In this document: positions 44,384 to 53,190 of the stretch, piece after piece | Layout of the letters: each line of letters starts with the position of its first letter | Numbering within the stretch: the stretch's first letter is position 1 | DNA from: an uncultured Flavobacterium sp. | GTDB lineage: Bacteria > Bacteroidota > Bacteroidia > Flavobacteriales > Flavobacteriaceae | Direction: 5' to 3' | Length of the DNA stretch: 64,000 nt | NCBI RefSeq assembly: GCF_943913405.1 | Contig: NZ_CALTYA010000018.1 | Coordinates: 5,677 to 69,676, forward strand | Program-made: the position numbers and the translations under genes | The notes under the pieces: model-generated | The model's database searches: none | Seen by the model: the letters and a program-made list of their open reading frames with translations, nothing else | Told to the model about the DNA's origin: nothing

Positions 44384-45109
44384 CTAATTTTTGGTGCACA
44401 CTACCTGTTGCGTAAACTTCAGATTTACTGTCTTGTATTTATTTATCAAACTATCCTGAACTGCCTTTTGAAAAAACGCTTTATAGTTCTTGAATTTCTT
44501 TTCAACATTTATCGTTTTCCCGAAATCAATCACATAATCGAAATTTCTATTTCTCATTTTTACGCCACCGCTGGGCATAATTTCTATTCCAATGATATTT
44601 TTTCTCAAAAAATCATCTTCATGGATGTAGCAAAATAACTTCGTCAAATCCTTGTTATTTTTGGCGTTAATTTCCCCCGAAACGATCGGAACTCTTGCTG
44701 TATAATTGCTCGACAATGGCATTTCATGTCCCTCATTATCAATATAAAAAGAACTTTCACTACCAAATACGCGGGCAACAGGCGTTTTCTGTTTCACAAC
44801 AGCTTTTAAGACACCATCAACACTCACGAATACCTCACACTTTTGTATCATGTTGTGAGAATCGAGAGTTTTTTCCAATTTATTCAAATCTAACTTATCT
44901 TTTTGAATGCTGCTAGGGGTTGAATTATTTTCTATTAACAATTTATTAACCGCCTCTTCTGTAATAAAAGGACTACTTTCGTCTAAAAATTCAACAATCG
45001 TTTTCTTCAATTTCCGCTCTTCATTTCGCTTTGAAGTGAACGAAAAAAGGAAGATTACCAAGGCAAACATTCCTATCAATTTTACATTTATCCAGTTAAA
45101 CTTTTTCAT
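44384..45109 (-). CDS. ftsQ: Cell division protein FtsQ/DivIB
   Basis: Bitopic divisome protein of 241 residues. A short cytoplasmic head is followed by one membrane helix (about 9-26), then a POTRA-type domain (about 35-105) and a beta domain (VARVFGSESSFYIDNEGHEM) that in E. coli binds FtsB/FtsL. No other motif. Its start overlaps the end of murC by 14 bases, so translation is coupled. Confidence 0.9.
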   Translation of the reverse strand: MKKFNWINVKLIGMFALVIFLFSFTSKRNEERKLKKTIVEFLDESSPFITEEAVNKLLIENNSTPSSIQKDKLDLNKLEKTLDSHNMIQKCEVFVSVDGVLKAVVKQKTPVARVFGSESSFYIDNEGHEMPLSSNYTARVPIVSGEINAKNNKDLTKLFCYIHEDDFLRKNIIGIEIMPSGGVKMRNRNFDYVIDFGKTINVEKKFKNYKAFFQKAVQDSLINKYKTVNLKFTQQVVCTKN

Positions 45110-46445
45110 GTAATGCTTGTTTAATTGGTTTCACTAATTCACCGATATCTCCCGCGCCAATCGTCACGATTATTTTTGCATCGCTATTTAAAATTACGGA
45201 AATTAATTCGGATTTTGCAACTAATTTCTTGTTATTATTTGTTATTTTTTCCAGTAGCCATTGAGAATTTACGCCTTCAATCGGCAATTCTCTAGCCGGA
45301 TAAATATCCAACAAAATTATTTCATCAAATTTTGACAAACTTTCAGCAAATCCGTCGATAAAATCTCTTGTTCTGCTGAAAAGATGTGGCTGAAAAATGG
45401 CCAAAACTTTTTCATTTGGATATAATTCCTTGACCGCTTGACTTACTGCATTTATTTCCGTCGGATGATGTGCATAATCATCAATATAAACTAAATTTTC
45501 TTCTTTAATCTGGTAGGAAAATCTGCGTTTTACACCTTTGAAAGAAAATAATGCTTTCGCAATTTTATCGGTTTCAACTCCGTAAGTATTTGCCATCGCG
45601 AATGCAATCAGCGCATTCGTCAAATTATGCTTTCCTGGCAAATTAAATTTCAAATTTTTTACGATTCCGTTTGGTGTTTCTACGTCAAAAACATAAGCGC
45701 TATTTTCGATTCTGACATTGAACGCTTTATAATCTGCATCTTCATTTACGGCAACTGAAATTCCTTTCAAAGACAAATCTTTTACGATAAACAAATTGCT
45801 TTTATCTTCCACTTTATCAGCAAATTCTACGAACGAAGCTTCAATCGAAGCCGTGTCGCCATAAATATCCAAATGGTCGGCATCCATTGAGGTGATGCAG
45901 GCAATATTTGGATGCAAATGCAAAAACGAACGGTCAAATTCATCAGCTTCAACAACTGTTACTGTTTTTCCGCTTCCGATTAGATTTGAATTGTAGTTTT
46001 CTACAATTCCGCCTAAAAAAGCAGTTACGTCAATGCCGCTTTCATACAAAACATGTCCTAGAATACTGGAAGTTGTCGTTTTTCCATGTGTTCCAGCGAC
46101 TGCAAAACAGAAGGTGTCTTTGGTTATAATGCCAAGAACTTCTGCCCTTTTTTTGATTTGGTATTCTCTTTCCAAAAAATAATTCCATTCCGAATGTGTT
46201 TTTGGAACTGCCGGAGTGATAATCACCAATGTATTTTCTACGAAATAATCTTTCGGAATTAATCCGATAGTATCTTCAAAATGAATGTCAATTCCGATGG
46301 AAGCCAATTCTTGCGTCAGCTCCGTTTCAGTCTTGTCATATCCAGATACATTTTTTCCGATGGCTTTGAAATAACGTGCCAAAGCACTCATTCCGATGCC
46401 TCCGATTCCGATGAAATAAACGTTATGTATCTGATTTAAATTCAT
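45096..46445 (-). CDS. murC: UDP-N-acetylmuramate--L-alanine ligase MurC
   Basis: Adds L-alanine to UDP-MurNAc, the first amino acid of the peptidoglycan stem peptide. The 449-residue protein has the N-terminal nucleotide motif FIGIGGIGMSALAR at 11-24, the ATP loop AGTHGKTTT at 117-125, the DYAHHPTEI motif near 318, and QPHLFSRT near 347. Normal length. It is followed by ftsQ with a 14-base overlap and preceded by a 90-base gap holding repeat sequence. Confidence 0.97.
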   Translation of the reverse strand: MNLNQIHNVYFIGIGGIGMSALARYFKAIGKNVSGYDKTETELTQELASIGIDIHFEDTIGLIPKDYFVENTLVIITPAVPKTHSEWNYFLEREYQIKKRAEVLGIITKDTFCFAVAGTHGKTTTSSILGHVLYESGIDVTAFLGGIVENYNSNLIGSGKTVTVVEADEFDRSFLHLHPNIACITSMDADHLDIYGDTASIEASFVEFADKVEDKSNLFIVKDLSLKGISVAVNEDADYKAFNVRIENSAYVFDVETPNGIVKNLKFNLPGKHNLTNALIAFAMANTYGVETDKIAKALFSFKGVKRRFSYQIKEENLVYIDDYAHHPTEINAVSQAVKELYPNEKVLAIFQPHLFSRTRDFIDGFAESLSKFDEIILLDIYPARELPIEGVNSQWLLEKITNNNKKLVAKSELISVILNSDAKIIVTIGAGDIGELVKPIKQALHEKV

Positions 46446-46535
46446 TTTTTTTTAGTTGCTAAGTTTCAGAGTCGCTAAGGCTCAAAGTTTTCTCAGATTG
46501 CCTTAAACTCTTGGCTATTTTCTTTTGGCTATTGC
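46446..46535. repeat. Repeat-bearing gap murG-murC
   Basis: Contains gctaagtttcagagtcgcta and related words also found near 2204-2230 (acttagaaacttagaaactc, opposite strand), and a tandem ttggctatt. No gene or terminator is apparent. Confidence 0.45.
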
Positions 46536-47627
46536 CTATTTTATCAATTTTATAATTTCGTCAACAATGTCTTTTGTCGCATTTGGCGTTGCCAGTTTTT
46601 TTATGTTTTGGCTTAAGCTATTTTGCAAATCTTGATCGCTTAAAAGCTTGTTGAACATTTCGGTAAATTTTGTATCCAATTCATTTTCTTTGACCATTAA
46701 AGCTCCGTTTTTATCAACTATTGCTTTCGCATTTTTGGTCTGATGGTCTTCGGCAACATTCGGCGACGGAATAAAAATCACTGGTTTTCCAACCAAACAT
46801 AATTCTGAAACCGACGATGCGCCCGCTCTTGAAATAATAAAATCTGCCGAAGCGTAAACCAAATCCATTCTGTCAATAAACGAAACGACTTGAACATTTT
46901 CTTTCTCATTGAAATGTTGGTATTCGTCAATATAGAATTTTCCGCATTGCCAAATAATTTGTACATCTTGAGAAATAAAATTCACCAATTCTTTAGCAAT
47001 TAATTGGTTGATTCTTCTTGAACCTAAGCTTCCACCAAGAACCAACAATACTTTTTTATCAGCGTCTAATTTGAAATATTCTCTTGCTTCCGCATTCTTT
47101 CCTTGAATGTCAATTAAATCTTGACGCACTGGATTTCCTGTGAAAACTATTTTATTTTTTGGAAAAAATCGTTCCAAATTTTCATATGCTACACAAATTT
47201 TGCTTGCTTTTGCGCTCAACCATTTATTTGTAATTCCCGGGTACGAATTTTGTTCTTGAATAACTGTTGGAATTCCGGCAAAACCTGCAACTCTCAATAA
47301 TGGTCCGCTTGCAAAACCACCCGTTCCGATGACAACATTTGGTTTGAAATATTTGATAATTGTTCTCGATTTCAACAAACTGTCAAAAAGTTTAAACGGA
47401 AAAAGTGAATTATCTAGCGTCAATCTTCTTTGTATTCCTGAGATCCAAAGCCCTTTAATTTGGTAGCCAGCTTGTGGGACTTTTTGCATTTCCATTTTGT
47501 CTTTTGCTCCAACGAACAAAATTTCGCAATCTGGAAAACGCTCTTTTAATTCATTCGCAATAGCGATTGCTGGATAGATATGTCCGCCAGTTCCGCCTCC
47601 GCTTAATATGAATTTTAATTTTTGCAT
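46536..47627 (-). CDS. murG: Undecaprenyldiphospho-muramoylpentapeptide beta-N-acetylglucosaminyltransferase MurG
   Basis: Transfers GlcNAc to lipid I to make lipid II at the inner face of the cytoplasmic membrane. The 363-residue GT-B fold starts with GGGTGGHIYPAIAIANEL at 10-27, has the membrane-patch region GTGGFASGP near 100, VLGGSLGSRRIN near 192, and the UDP-GlcNAc site SRAGASSVSELCLVGKPVIF near 265. Standard length and order in the dcw cluster. Confidence 0.97.
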   Translation of the reverse strand: MQKLKFILSGGGTGGHIYPAIAIANELKERFPDCEILFVGAKDKMEMQKVPQAGYQIKGLWISGIQRRLTLDNSLFPFKLFDSLLKSRTIIKYFKPNVVIGTGGFASGPLLRVAGFAGIPTVIQEQNSYPGITNKWLSAKASKICVAYENLERFFPKNKIVFTGNPVRQDLIDIQGKNAEAREYFKLDADKKVLLVLGGSLGSRRINQLIAKELVNFISQDVQIIWQCGKFYIDEYQHFNEKENVQVVSFIDRMDLVYASADFIISRAGASSVSELCLVGKPVIFIPSPNVAEDHQTKNAKAIVDKNGALMVKENELDTKFTEMFNKLLSDQDLQNSLSQNIKKLATPNATKDIVDEIIKLIK

Positions 47628-47667
47628 TTTTATTTTAAACTTTTACCACAGATTTTATTTAGAAACG

Positions 47668-47694
47668 TTCCCTCGACTGGGCTCGGGATGACAA
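47668..47694 (-). repeat. Short dispersed repeat, family B copy 1
   Basis: TTCCCTCGACTGGGCTCGGGATGACA-type sequence; a second copy lies at 49099-49139. The word is widespread between genes in Bacteroidota as far as I recall. Here it sits in the gap between ftsW and murG. Confidence 0.7.
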
Positions 47695-47718
47695 CGCGCA
47701 TAAATCAAAAATCTTAAA

Positions 47719-49062
47719 TTATTTTCCCATCACCGCTTTCATCGGATTATCGCTTAAATCCTCGATGGCGTATCTTTGTTCTACTTTTTCGTTTGTGTAT
47801 TCGCTTTTTTCCTCTTCATTTTTTTCTTCTTCATTTTCATCCTCCAATTCGCCGTTCATTTCTCTTTCTATTAATCTTTGAAGAGCCTCTTCGCGTTTTG
47901 CTTTTTCTAGAATTTCTTGGGCAATTTCCTCATCTTTTTTGGTTACGCTTAAAATGATTCCGAGTGAAACGCAGGTCATCCAAATGGAACTTCCTCCGCT
48001 ACTTATCAACGGCAAAGTTTGTCCGGTTACTGGCAATAATTCTACGGCGACTGCCATATTTATCAAAGCTTGGAATACGATTGGAAATCCTAATCCGACG
48101 ACTAATAACTTTCCAAACAACGTATTTGCTTTGTGCGAAGCTATTAAAAATCGTATGAAAAGCATGATGTATAAAAACATGATTACGACCGCTCCAATCA
48201 ATCCATTTTCTTCTACGATAATGGCGTAAATAAAATCGGAAGAAGATTGTGGCAGAAAGTTTTTCTGAACACTTTTTCCCGGTCCGACTCCGTAAAATCC
48301 GCCTGTTGCAATTGCAATTTTTGCTTTTTCAATTTGGTAATTATCTTCGTCTGGCTTATCACTCGTGAAGTTTTCAATACGGCTTACCCAAGTATCCACA
48401 CGGTTTGGGAACGCATCTGGAAAGGCTTTTGCAATTAATATAAAAAATGTCAAAGCAATTATTCCTGTTCCGATTACAATTCCTAAATATTTCAACGGAT
48501 ATTTTCCTACGAAAACCAACATCGAAACCATTGCAAAAATCAAGGCCGCTGTTGAAAAGTTAGCTGGAAGAATCAACATTAAAATCGCAAAAACAGGAAG
48601 CCATAATTCTAAAGCTGACTTTTGAAACGAATCTTCCACTTCTCTTTTCTTGGCCAAATATCTTGCCACATAAACCATCAAAACCATTGATGCTAAAGTG
48701 GAAGTCTGGAAACCGATTCCGATAAACGGAATATTAATCCAACGGCTGGCATTGGCGCCACCGATAGTTTTTCCTTGCAATAAAGTATAAAGCAACAGCA
48801 ACCAAACAATTGGCAAAGCAATCATCGAAATCGCCTTGAAGTAGTGATATGGCACTTTATGAACCAAGTATACAATCAAAAATCCGATGCCAACGTGGGC
48901 GAAATGTTTGATCAAAAAGCTCACGGTATTTCCAGAACCGTTTGCTCCATAGGCCAAATTACTACTCGCGCTGTAAACAGGCATAAAGGAAATCAGCGCC
49001 AAAAGGGCGATAAATGCCCAAATGACCTTGTCTCCTTTAAGATTGTTTATAAACTCTTTCAT
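47719..49062 (-). CDS. ftsW: Peptidoglycan glycosyltransferase FtsW
   Basis: SEDS-family lipid II polymerase of the divisome. The 447-residue protein has about ten membrane helices (to about residue 390) with GGANASRWINIPFIGIGFQTS, GGFYGVGPGKSVQKNFLPQSSSDFIYAIIVEE and LPLISSGGSSIWMTCVSLGI, all SEDS hallmarks. A charged cytoplasmic tail of about 60 residues follows (glutamate/lysine-rich). It is named FtsW rather than RodA because of its place in the dcw cluster. Confidence 0.94.
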   Translation of the reverse strand: MKEFINNLKGDKVIWAFIALLALISFMPVYSASSNLAYGANGSGNTVSFLIKHFAHVGIGFLIVYLVHKVPYHYFKAISMIALPIVWLLLLYTLLQGKTIGGANASRWINIPFIGIGFQTSTLASMVLMVYVARYLAKKREVEDSFQKSALELWLPVFAILMLILPANFSTAALIFAMVSMLVFVGKYPLKYLGIVIGTGIIALTFFILIAKAFPDAFPNRVDTWVSRIENFTSDKPDEDNYQIEKAKIAIATGGFYGVGPGKSVQKNFLPQSSSDFIYAIIVEENGLIGAVVIMFLYIMLFIRFLIASHKANTLFGKLLVVGLGFPIVFQALINMAVAVELLPVTGQTLPLISSGGSSIWMTCVSLGIILSVTKKDEEIAQEILEKAKREEALQRLIEREMNGELEDENEEEKNEEEKSEYTNEKVEQRYAIEDLSDNPMKAVMGK

Positions 49063-49098
49063 AATCTCTTACATTTTTGTTTTTTGGCTTTTCAAATA

Positions 49099-49139
49099 TT
49101 CCCTCGACTGCGCTCAGCGTAAACTTCTTGGGATGACAA
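49099..49139 (-). repeat. Short dispersed repeat, family B copy 2, with 14-base insertion
   Basis: TTCCCTCGACTGCGCTC and GGGATGACAAA are the two halves of the family B word, separated by agcgtaaacttctt. The copy lies in the gap between murD and ftsW. Confidence 0.65.
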
Positions 49140-49157
49140 ATACTTTTGCGTTAACTT

Positions 49158-50495
49158 TTATAAATTCTGAACCGCTTGTTTAAACTGTCTTCCTCTGTCT
49201 TCGTAGCTTTCGAATAAATCAAAACTTGCACAAGCTGGAGAAAGCAAAACGGTATCGCCTTTTTCAGACATTCTTTGTGCTAATTTCACAGCGTCAACCA
49301 TATTGTTTGCTTCAATCATTTCATCTACAACATCGCCAAAAGCATCGATAATTTTTTTGTTATCAATTCCAAGGCATATAATGGCTTTCACTTTTTCGCG
49401 AACTAATGGCATCAATTCTGCATAATCATTTCCTTTATCCACACCTCCGACAATCCAAACTGTTGGCGTATTCATGCTGTCTAGAGCATAAAACGCAGCG
49501 TTTACATTAGTCGCTTTTGAATCGTTTACATACTGAACGTTTTGAATTTTCAGCACTTTTTCCAAACGATGCTCCACACCCTGAAAATCAGAAAGGCTCT
49601 CACGGATTGTAGATTTTCTGATGCGCAATAATTGGGCAACCGTAGTCGCAGCCATTGCATTTTTCACGTTGTGTTTTCCTTCTAGGGCTAGTTTGTCTTG
49701 TGGCATAACAAATTCTTCGTTATTGATGTTTATATTTATTGTATCTTCTGTTGCAAAGGCTCCGTTTTCGTAAGTTTTTGTCATTGAAAAAGGAATTAAT
49801 TGCGCTTTTGTTTTATTCATTTTCAGCCAGTTTTCGATGGCTTCGTCGTCAGCATCATAAATCAGGAAATCTTCTTCCGTTTGGTTTTCCGTGATTCGGA
49901 ATTTTGCTGCGATGTATTTTCCGTAATCATAATCATATCGGTCTAAATGATCTGGACTGATGTTCGTGATTATGGCAATATGCGGTTTGTAATCTATGAT
50001 TCCGTCTAACTGGAAACTGCTCAATTCCAAAACATAAACATCGTGTTTGTCGTCAGCAACTTGCCAAGCGAAACTTTTTCCGATGTTTCCGGCTAAACCG
50101 ACGTTGATGCCACCTTGTTTCAGCAAATGATACGTCAGCATTGTGGTTGTCGTTTTTCCGTTGCTCCCGGTAATTCCCACAGTCAAAGCTTTAGTATATT
50201 GAATTGCAAATTCTATTTCAGAAATTACTTTTATCCCTTTCTCCAAAATCTTTTTCACCATTGGCGACTTGTCAGGAATTCCAGGGCTTTTCATCACCAC
50301 ATCTGCATTTAGAATCAAATCTTCGGTATGCTTTTCCTCTTCCCACTTGATGCCGTGAAGACCAAGAACTTCTTTGTAATTGTTTTTAATTTTTCCGAAA
50401 TCAGAAACGAACACATCGTATCCTTTTTTCTTACCGAGAATTGCAGTTCCGACACCGCTTTCTCCTCCGCCTAAAATGACTAACCTTTGTTCCAT
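49158..50495 (-). CDS. murD: UDP-N-acetylmuramoyl-L-alanine--D-glutamate ligase MurD
   Basis: Adds D-glutamate to the stem peptide. The 445-residue Mur ligase has the N-terminal Rossmann motif LVILGGGESGVGTAIL, the ATP loop GITGSNGKTTT at 107-117, and the C-terminal region VNDSKATNVNAAFYAL with the carboxylated-lysine/DSKATN motif. It abuts mraY directly (no gap). Confidence 0.97.
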   Translation of the reverse strand: MEQRLVILGGGESGVGTAILGKKKGYDVFVSDFGKIKNNYKEVLGLHGIKWEEEKHTEDLILNADVVMKSPGIPDKSPMVKKILEKGIKVISEIEFAIQYTKALTVGITGSNGKTTTTMLTYHLLKQGGINVGLAGNIGKSFAWQVADDKHDVYVLELSSFQLDGIIDYKPHIAIITNISPDHLDRYDYDYGKYIAAKFRITENQTEEDFLIYDADDEAIENWLKMNKTKAQLIPFSMTKTYENGAFATEDTINININNEEFVMPQDKLALEGKHNVKNAMAATTVAQLLRIRKSTIRESLSDFQGVEHRLEKVLKIQNVQYVNDSKATNVNAAFYALDSMNTPTVWIVGGVDKGNDYAELMPLVREKVKAIICLGIDNKKIIDAFGDVVDEMIEANNMVDAVKLAQRMSEKGDTVLLSPACASFDLFESYEDRGRQFKQAVQNL

Positions 50496-51719
50496 TTATC
50501 TTAGTTTTAAGGTTACGATTGACAGAATTGCCAGCAAAATTCCCACGATCCAGAAGCGGGTCACGATTTTACTTTCGTGATAACCCTTCTTCTGGTAATG
50601 GTGATGCAATGGCGACATCAAAAATATTCTTCGGCCTTCGCCGAAACGTTTCTTTGTATATTTAAAATAGGAAACCTGCAAAATCACTGAGAAATTCTCT
50701 GCCAAGAAAATCCCGCATAATACTGGAATCATCATTTCTTTTCTAACTGCGATTGCCAAAACGGCGATAATTCCTCCGATGGTCAAACTTCCCGTATCGC
50801 CCATAAAAACTGTGGCCGGATAAGTATTGTACCAAAGAAATCCGACGAGCGCACCGACAAATGCGGCTATATAGACCGTCATTTCTCCAGAATTTGGTAT
50901 GTACATTATGTTCAAATAATTCGAGAAAATAATATTTCCCGAAACGAAGGTGAAAATTCCCAAAGCGACTACTGAAATTGCGGAAGTTCCTGCGGCCAAA
51001 CCGTCGATTCCATCTGTTAAATTCGCTCCGTTTGAAACTGCTGTGATGATAAAAATTACTACTGGTATGAAAATCAACCAAGCAAAATCTTTATAATCAT
51101 CTCCTAAAAAGGAAAGCATTTCTGCGTAATCAAATTCATTGTCTTTAAAGAAAGGAATCGTTGTTGCCGTAGATTTTTCTTCTAAAGGAGCTGCAGAAAC
51201 CGTTGTTTGGTTCGTTGCAAAAATATTTGTGCTTCCTGTATCGGTTCTCACGGTAACCTGCGGATGGAAATACAAAACCGTACCTACGATCAGTCCCAAA
51301 CCAACTTGCCCGATAACTTTAAATTTTCCTTTTAAGCCTTCTTTATCTTTTTTGAAAATCTTGATATAATCGTCTAAAAACCCGATACTTCCCATCCAAA
51401 GCGTGGTCACAATCAGCAAAACGATATAAATATTGTTCAATTTTGCTAATAATAAAACCGGAATCAATGTTGCAATAATGATGATAAGTCCGCCCATTGT
51501 CGGCGTTCCTGCTTTTTCATTTTGTCCTGCCAAACCAAGTTCACGAACTGTTTCTCCAACTTGCTGTCTTCTCAAAAAGTTGATAATTTTCTTTCCAAAA
51601 ACGGTCGAAATTAATAGCGAAAGTATGATTGCCAACCCAGAACGGAACGTGATGTATTGAAACACTCCTGAGCCAGGAACGTCCATTCGGTGTAAATAAT
51701 CAAATAGATAGTATAGCAT
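50496..51719 (-). CDS. mraY: Phospho-N-acetylmuramoyl-pentapeptide transferase MraY
   Basis: Makes lipid I by moving phospho-MurNAc-pentapeptide to undecaprenyl phosphate. The 407-residue protein has ten helices with the catalytic motifs FLDDYIKIFKKDKEGLKGKF (near 113), LTDGIDGLAAGTSAI (near 240) and the periplasm-facing MSPLHHHYQKKGYHESK near 365. An insertion of about 60 residues after helix 4, FATNQTTVSAAPLEEKS, makes it longer than E. coli MraY (360) and is common in Bacteroidota. Confidence 0.96.
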   Translation of the reverse strand: MLYYLFDYLHRMDVPGSGVFQYITFRSGLAIILSLLISTVFGKKIINFLRRQQVGETVRELGLAGQNEKAGTPTMGGLIIIIATLIPVLLLAKLNNIYIVLLIVTTLWMGSIGFLDDYIKIFKKDKEGLKGKFKVIGQVGLGLIVGTVLYFHPQVTVRTDTGSTNIFATNQTTVSAAPLEEKSTATTIPFFKDNEFDYAEMLSFLGDDYKDFAWLIFIPVVIFIITAVSNGANLTDGIDGLAAGTSAISVVALGIFTFVSGNIIFSNYLNIMYIPNSGEMTVYIAAFVGALVGFLWYNTYPATVFMGDTGSLTIGGIIAVLAIAVRKEMMIPVLCGIFLAENFSVILQVSYFKYTKKRFGEGRRIFLMSPLHHHYQKKGYHESKIVTRFWIVGILLAILSIVTLKLR

Positions 51720-51726
51720 AGTTTCT

Positions 51727-53190
51727 CTATTTATTCAGTTGTTCAAAAAGTTCTTTTACAATTTTCATATCGTCAAAATCGTGGCGAACGCCGTTGATTT
51801 CTTGATACGTTTCGTGTCCTTTTCCTGCAATCAGGATGATATCGTTTGGTTGTGCCAATTGGCAAGCCGTTTTTATCGCCTGCTTTCTGTCTAAAATCGC
51901 AAGCGTTTTTTTATAATTTTGAGGCTCAACGCCTTTTTCCATATCTTCAATAATCGCTTCCGGATTTTCAGTTCTTGGATTATCCGAAGTCAAAATCGCC
52001 TTGTCGCTTAATGTTGAAGCGATGTTTGCCATAATCGGACGTTTCGTTTTGTCTCTATCGCCACCACAACCTACAACTGTAATCAATTGCTCGTTTTTTG
52101 TACGAATATCTTCGATAGTTTTCAATACATTTTCTAAAGCATCTGGCGTGTGCGCATAATCCACAACAGCCGTAATATTTTCTTTTGAAACTATAAATTG
52201 AAATCTTCCGGAAACACTTTCTAATTCTGAAAGCAATCTTAAAACTTCTAAATTGTCTAAACCTAATTCAATTGCAGTTCCGTAAATCGCAAGCAAATTA
52301 TATGCATTGAAGGTTCCGATCAAACGAACCCAAACTTCTTGTTCATTGACTTTCAAAAGCAATCCTGACAATTGGTTTTCCAAAATTTGCGCTCTGTAAT
52401 CTGCGTAAGATTTCAAAGCGTACGTCAGTTTTTTTGCAACCGTATTCTGCAACATTACTTGACCATTTTTATCGTCAGAATTCACTAAAGCGAAAGCTGA
52501 TTTTGGCAATTGGTCGAAAAATATTTTTTTTACATCGCGATATTCTGCGAATGTTTTGTGGTAATCTAAATGGTCGTGGGAAAGGTTGGTAAAAATGCCT
52601 CCTGCAAACTGCAAACCTTCGGTTCTTTTTTGTGCGATTCCGTGCGAGCTTACTTCCATAAAGCAATATTCTACGCCTGCATCATTCATTTGTTTCAAGA
52701 ACTTATTGATGGTAATTGAATCTGAAGTCGTTAGCATTGACTTGTATTCTACATCGTCAACTACGTTTTTAACCGTAGAAAGCAAACCGACTTTATACCC
52801 CGCTTTTTTGAACAATTGGAACAATAATGACGCGATGGTCGTTTTTCCATTTGTTCCTGTAATTCCGACTAATTTCAAGTTTGATGAAGGATTTCCGTAG
52901 AAATTCGAAGCCATAAAAGCCAAAGCTCTGTTGGTATCTTTTACTTGAACGTAAGTCACTCCAGCCACAATATTCTCTGGAAATGTGTCGCAGATAATTG
53001 CCTTAGCACCCTTGTTAATAGCAGTTTCAATAAACTCGTGACCGTCAGCAACAGTACCTCGGATTGCAATGAAAACGTCATTTTCTTCAATCTTTCTTGA
53101 ATCGAAGTCAATATTGTTTACAGCAATTTCCGTTGAGCCTTTGACCGCTTCAATCGCCACTTTATATAATATGTCTTTTAGAATACTCAC
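51727..53190 (-). CDS. murE: UDP-N-acetylmuramoyl-tripeptide ligase MurE (meso-DAP type)
   Basis: Adds the third residue of the stem peptide. The 487-residue protein has the ATP loop GITGTNGKTT at 109-118 and the DNPR specificity motif in TSDNPRTENPEAI, which marks meso-diaminopimelate rather than lysine as substrate. The lysine and HxxY-type catalytic motifs (VVDYAHTPDALE) are intact. The start is GTG at 53190, overlapping the TGA stop of the PBP gene in GTGA. The start is unusual but well placed. Confidence 0.96.
   Translation of the reverse strand: MSILKDILYKVAIEAVKGSTEIAVNNIDFDSRKIEENDVFIAIRGTVADGHEFIETAINKGAKAIICDTFPENIVAGVTYVQVKDTNRALAFMASNFYGNPSSNLKLVGITGTNGKTTIASLLFQLFKKAGYKVGLLSTVKNVVDDVEYKSMLTTSDSITINKFLKQMNDAGVEYCFMEVSSHGIAQKRTEGLQFAGGIFTNLSHDHLDYHKTFAEYRDVKKIFFDQLPKSAFALVNSDDKNGQVMLQNTVAKKLTYALKSYADYRAQILENQLSGLLLKVNEQEVWVRLIGTFNAYNLLAIYGTAIELGLDNLEVLRLLSELESVSGRFQFIVSKENITAVVDYAHTPDALENVLKTIEDIRTKNEQLITVVGCGGDRDKTKRPIMANIASTLSDKAILTSDNPRTENPEAIIEDMEKGVEPQNYKKTLAILDRKQAIKTACQLAQPNDIILIAGKGHETYQEINGVRHDFDDMKIVKELFEQLNK

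Noticed and set aside
47668..49139. CRISPR or tandem array from the repeated TTCCCTCGACTG words
   Set aside because: Only two copies 1.4 kb apart with a gene between; no regular spacing or cas gene.
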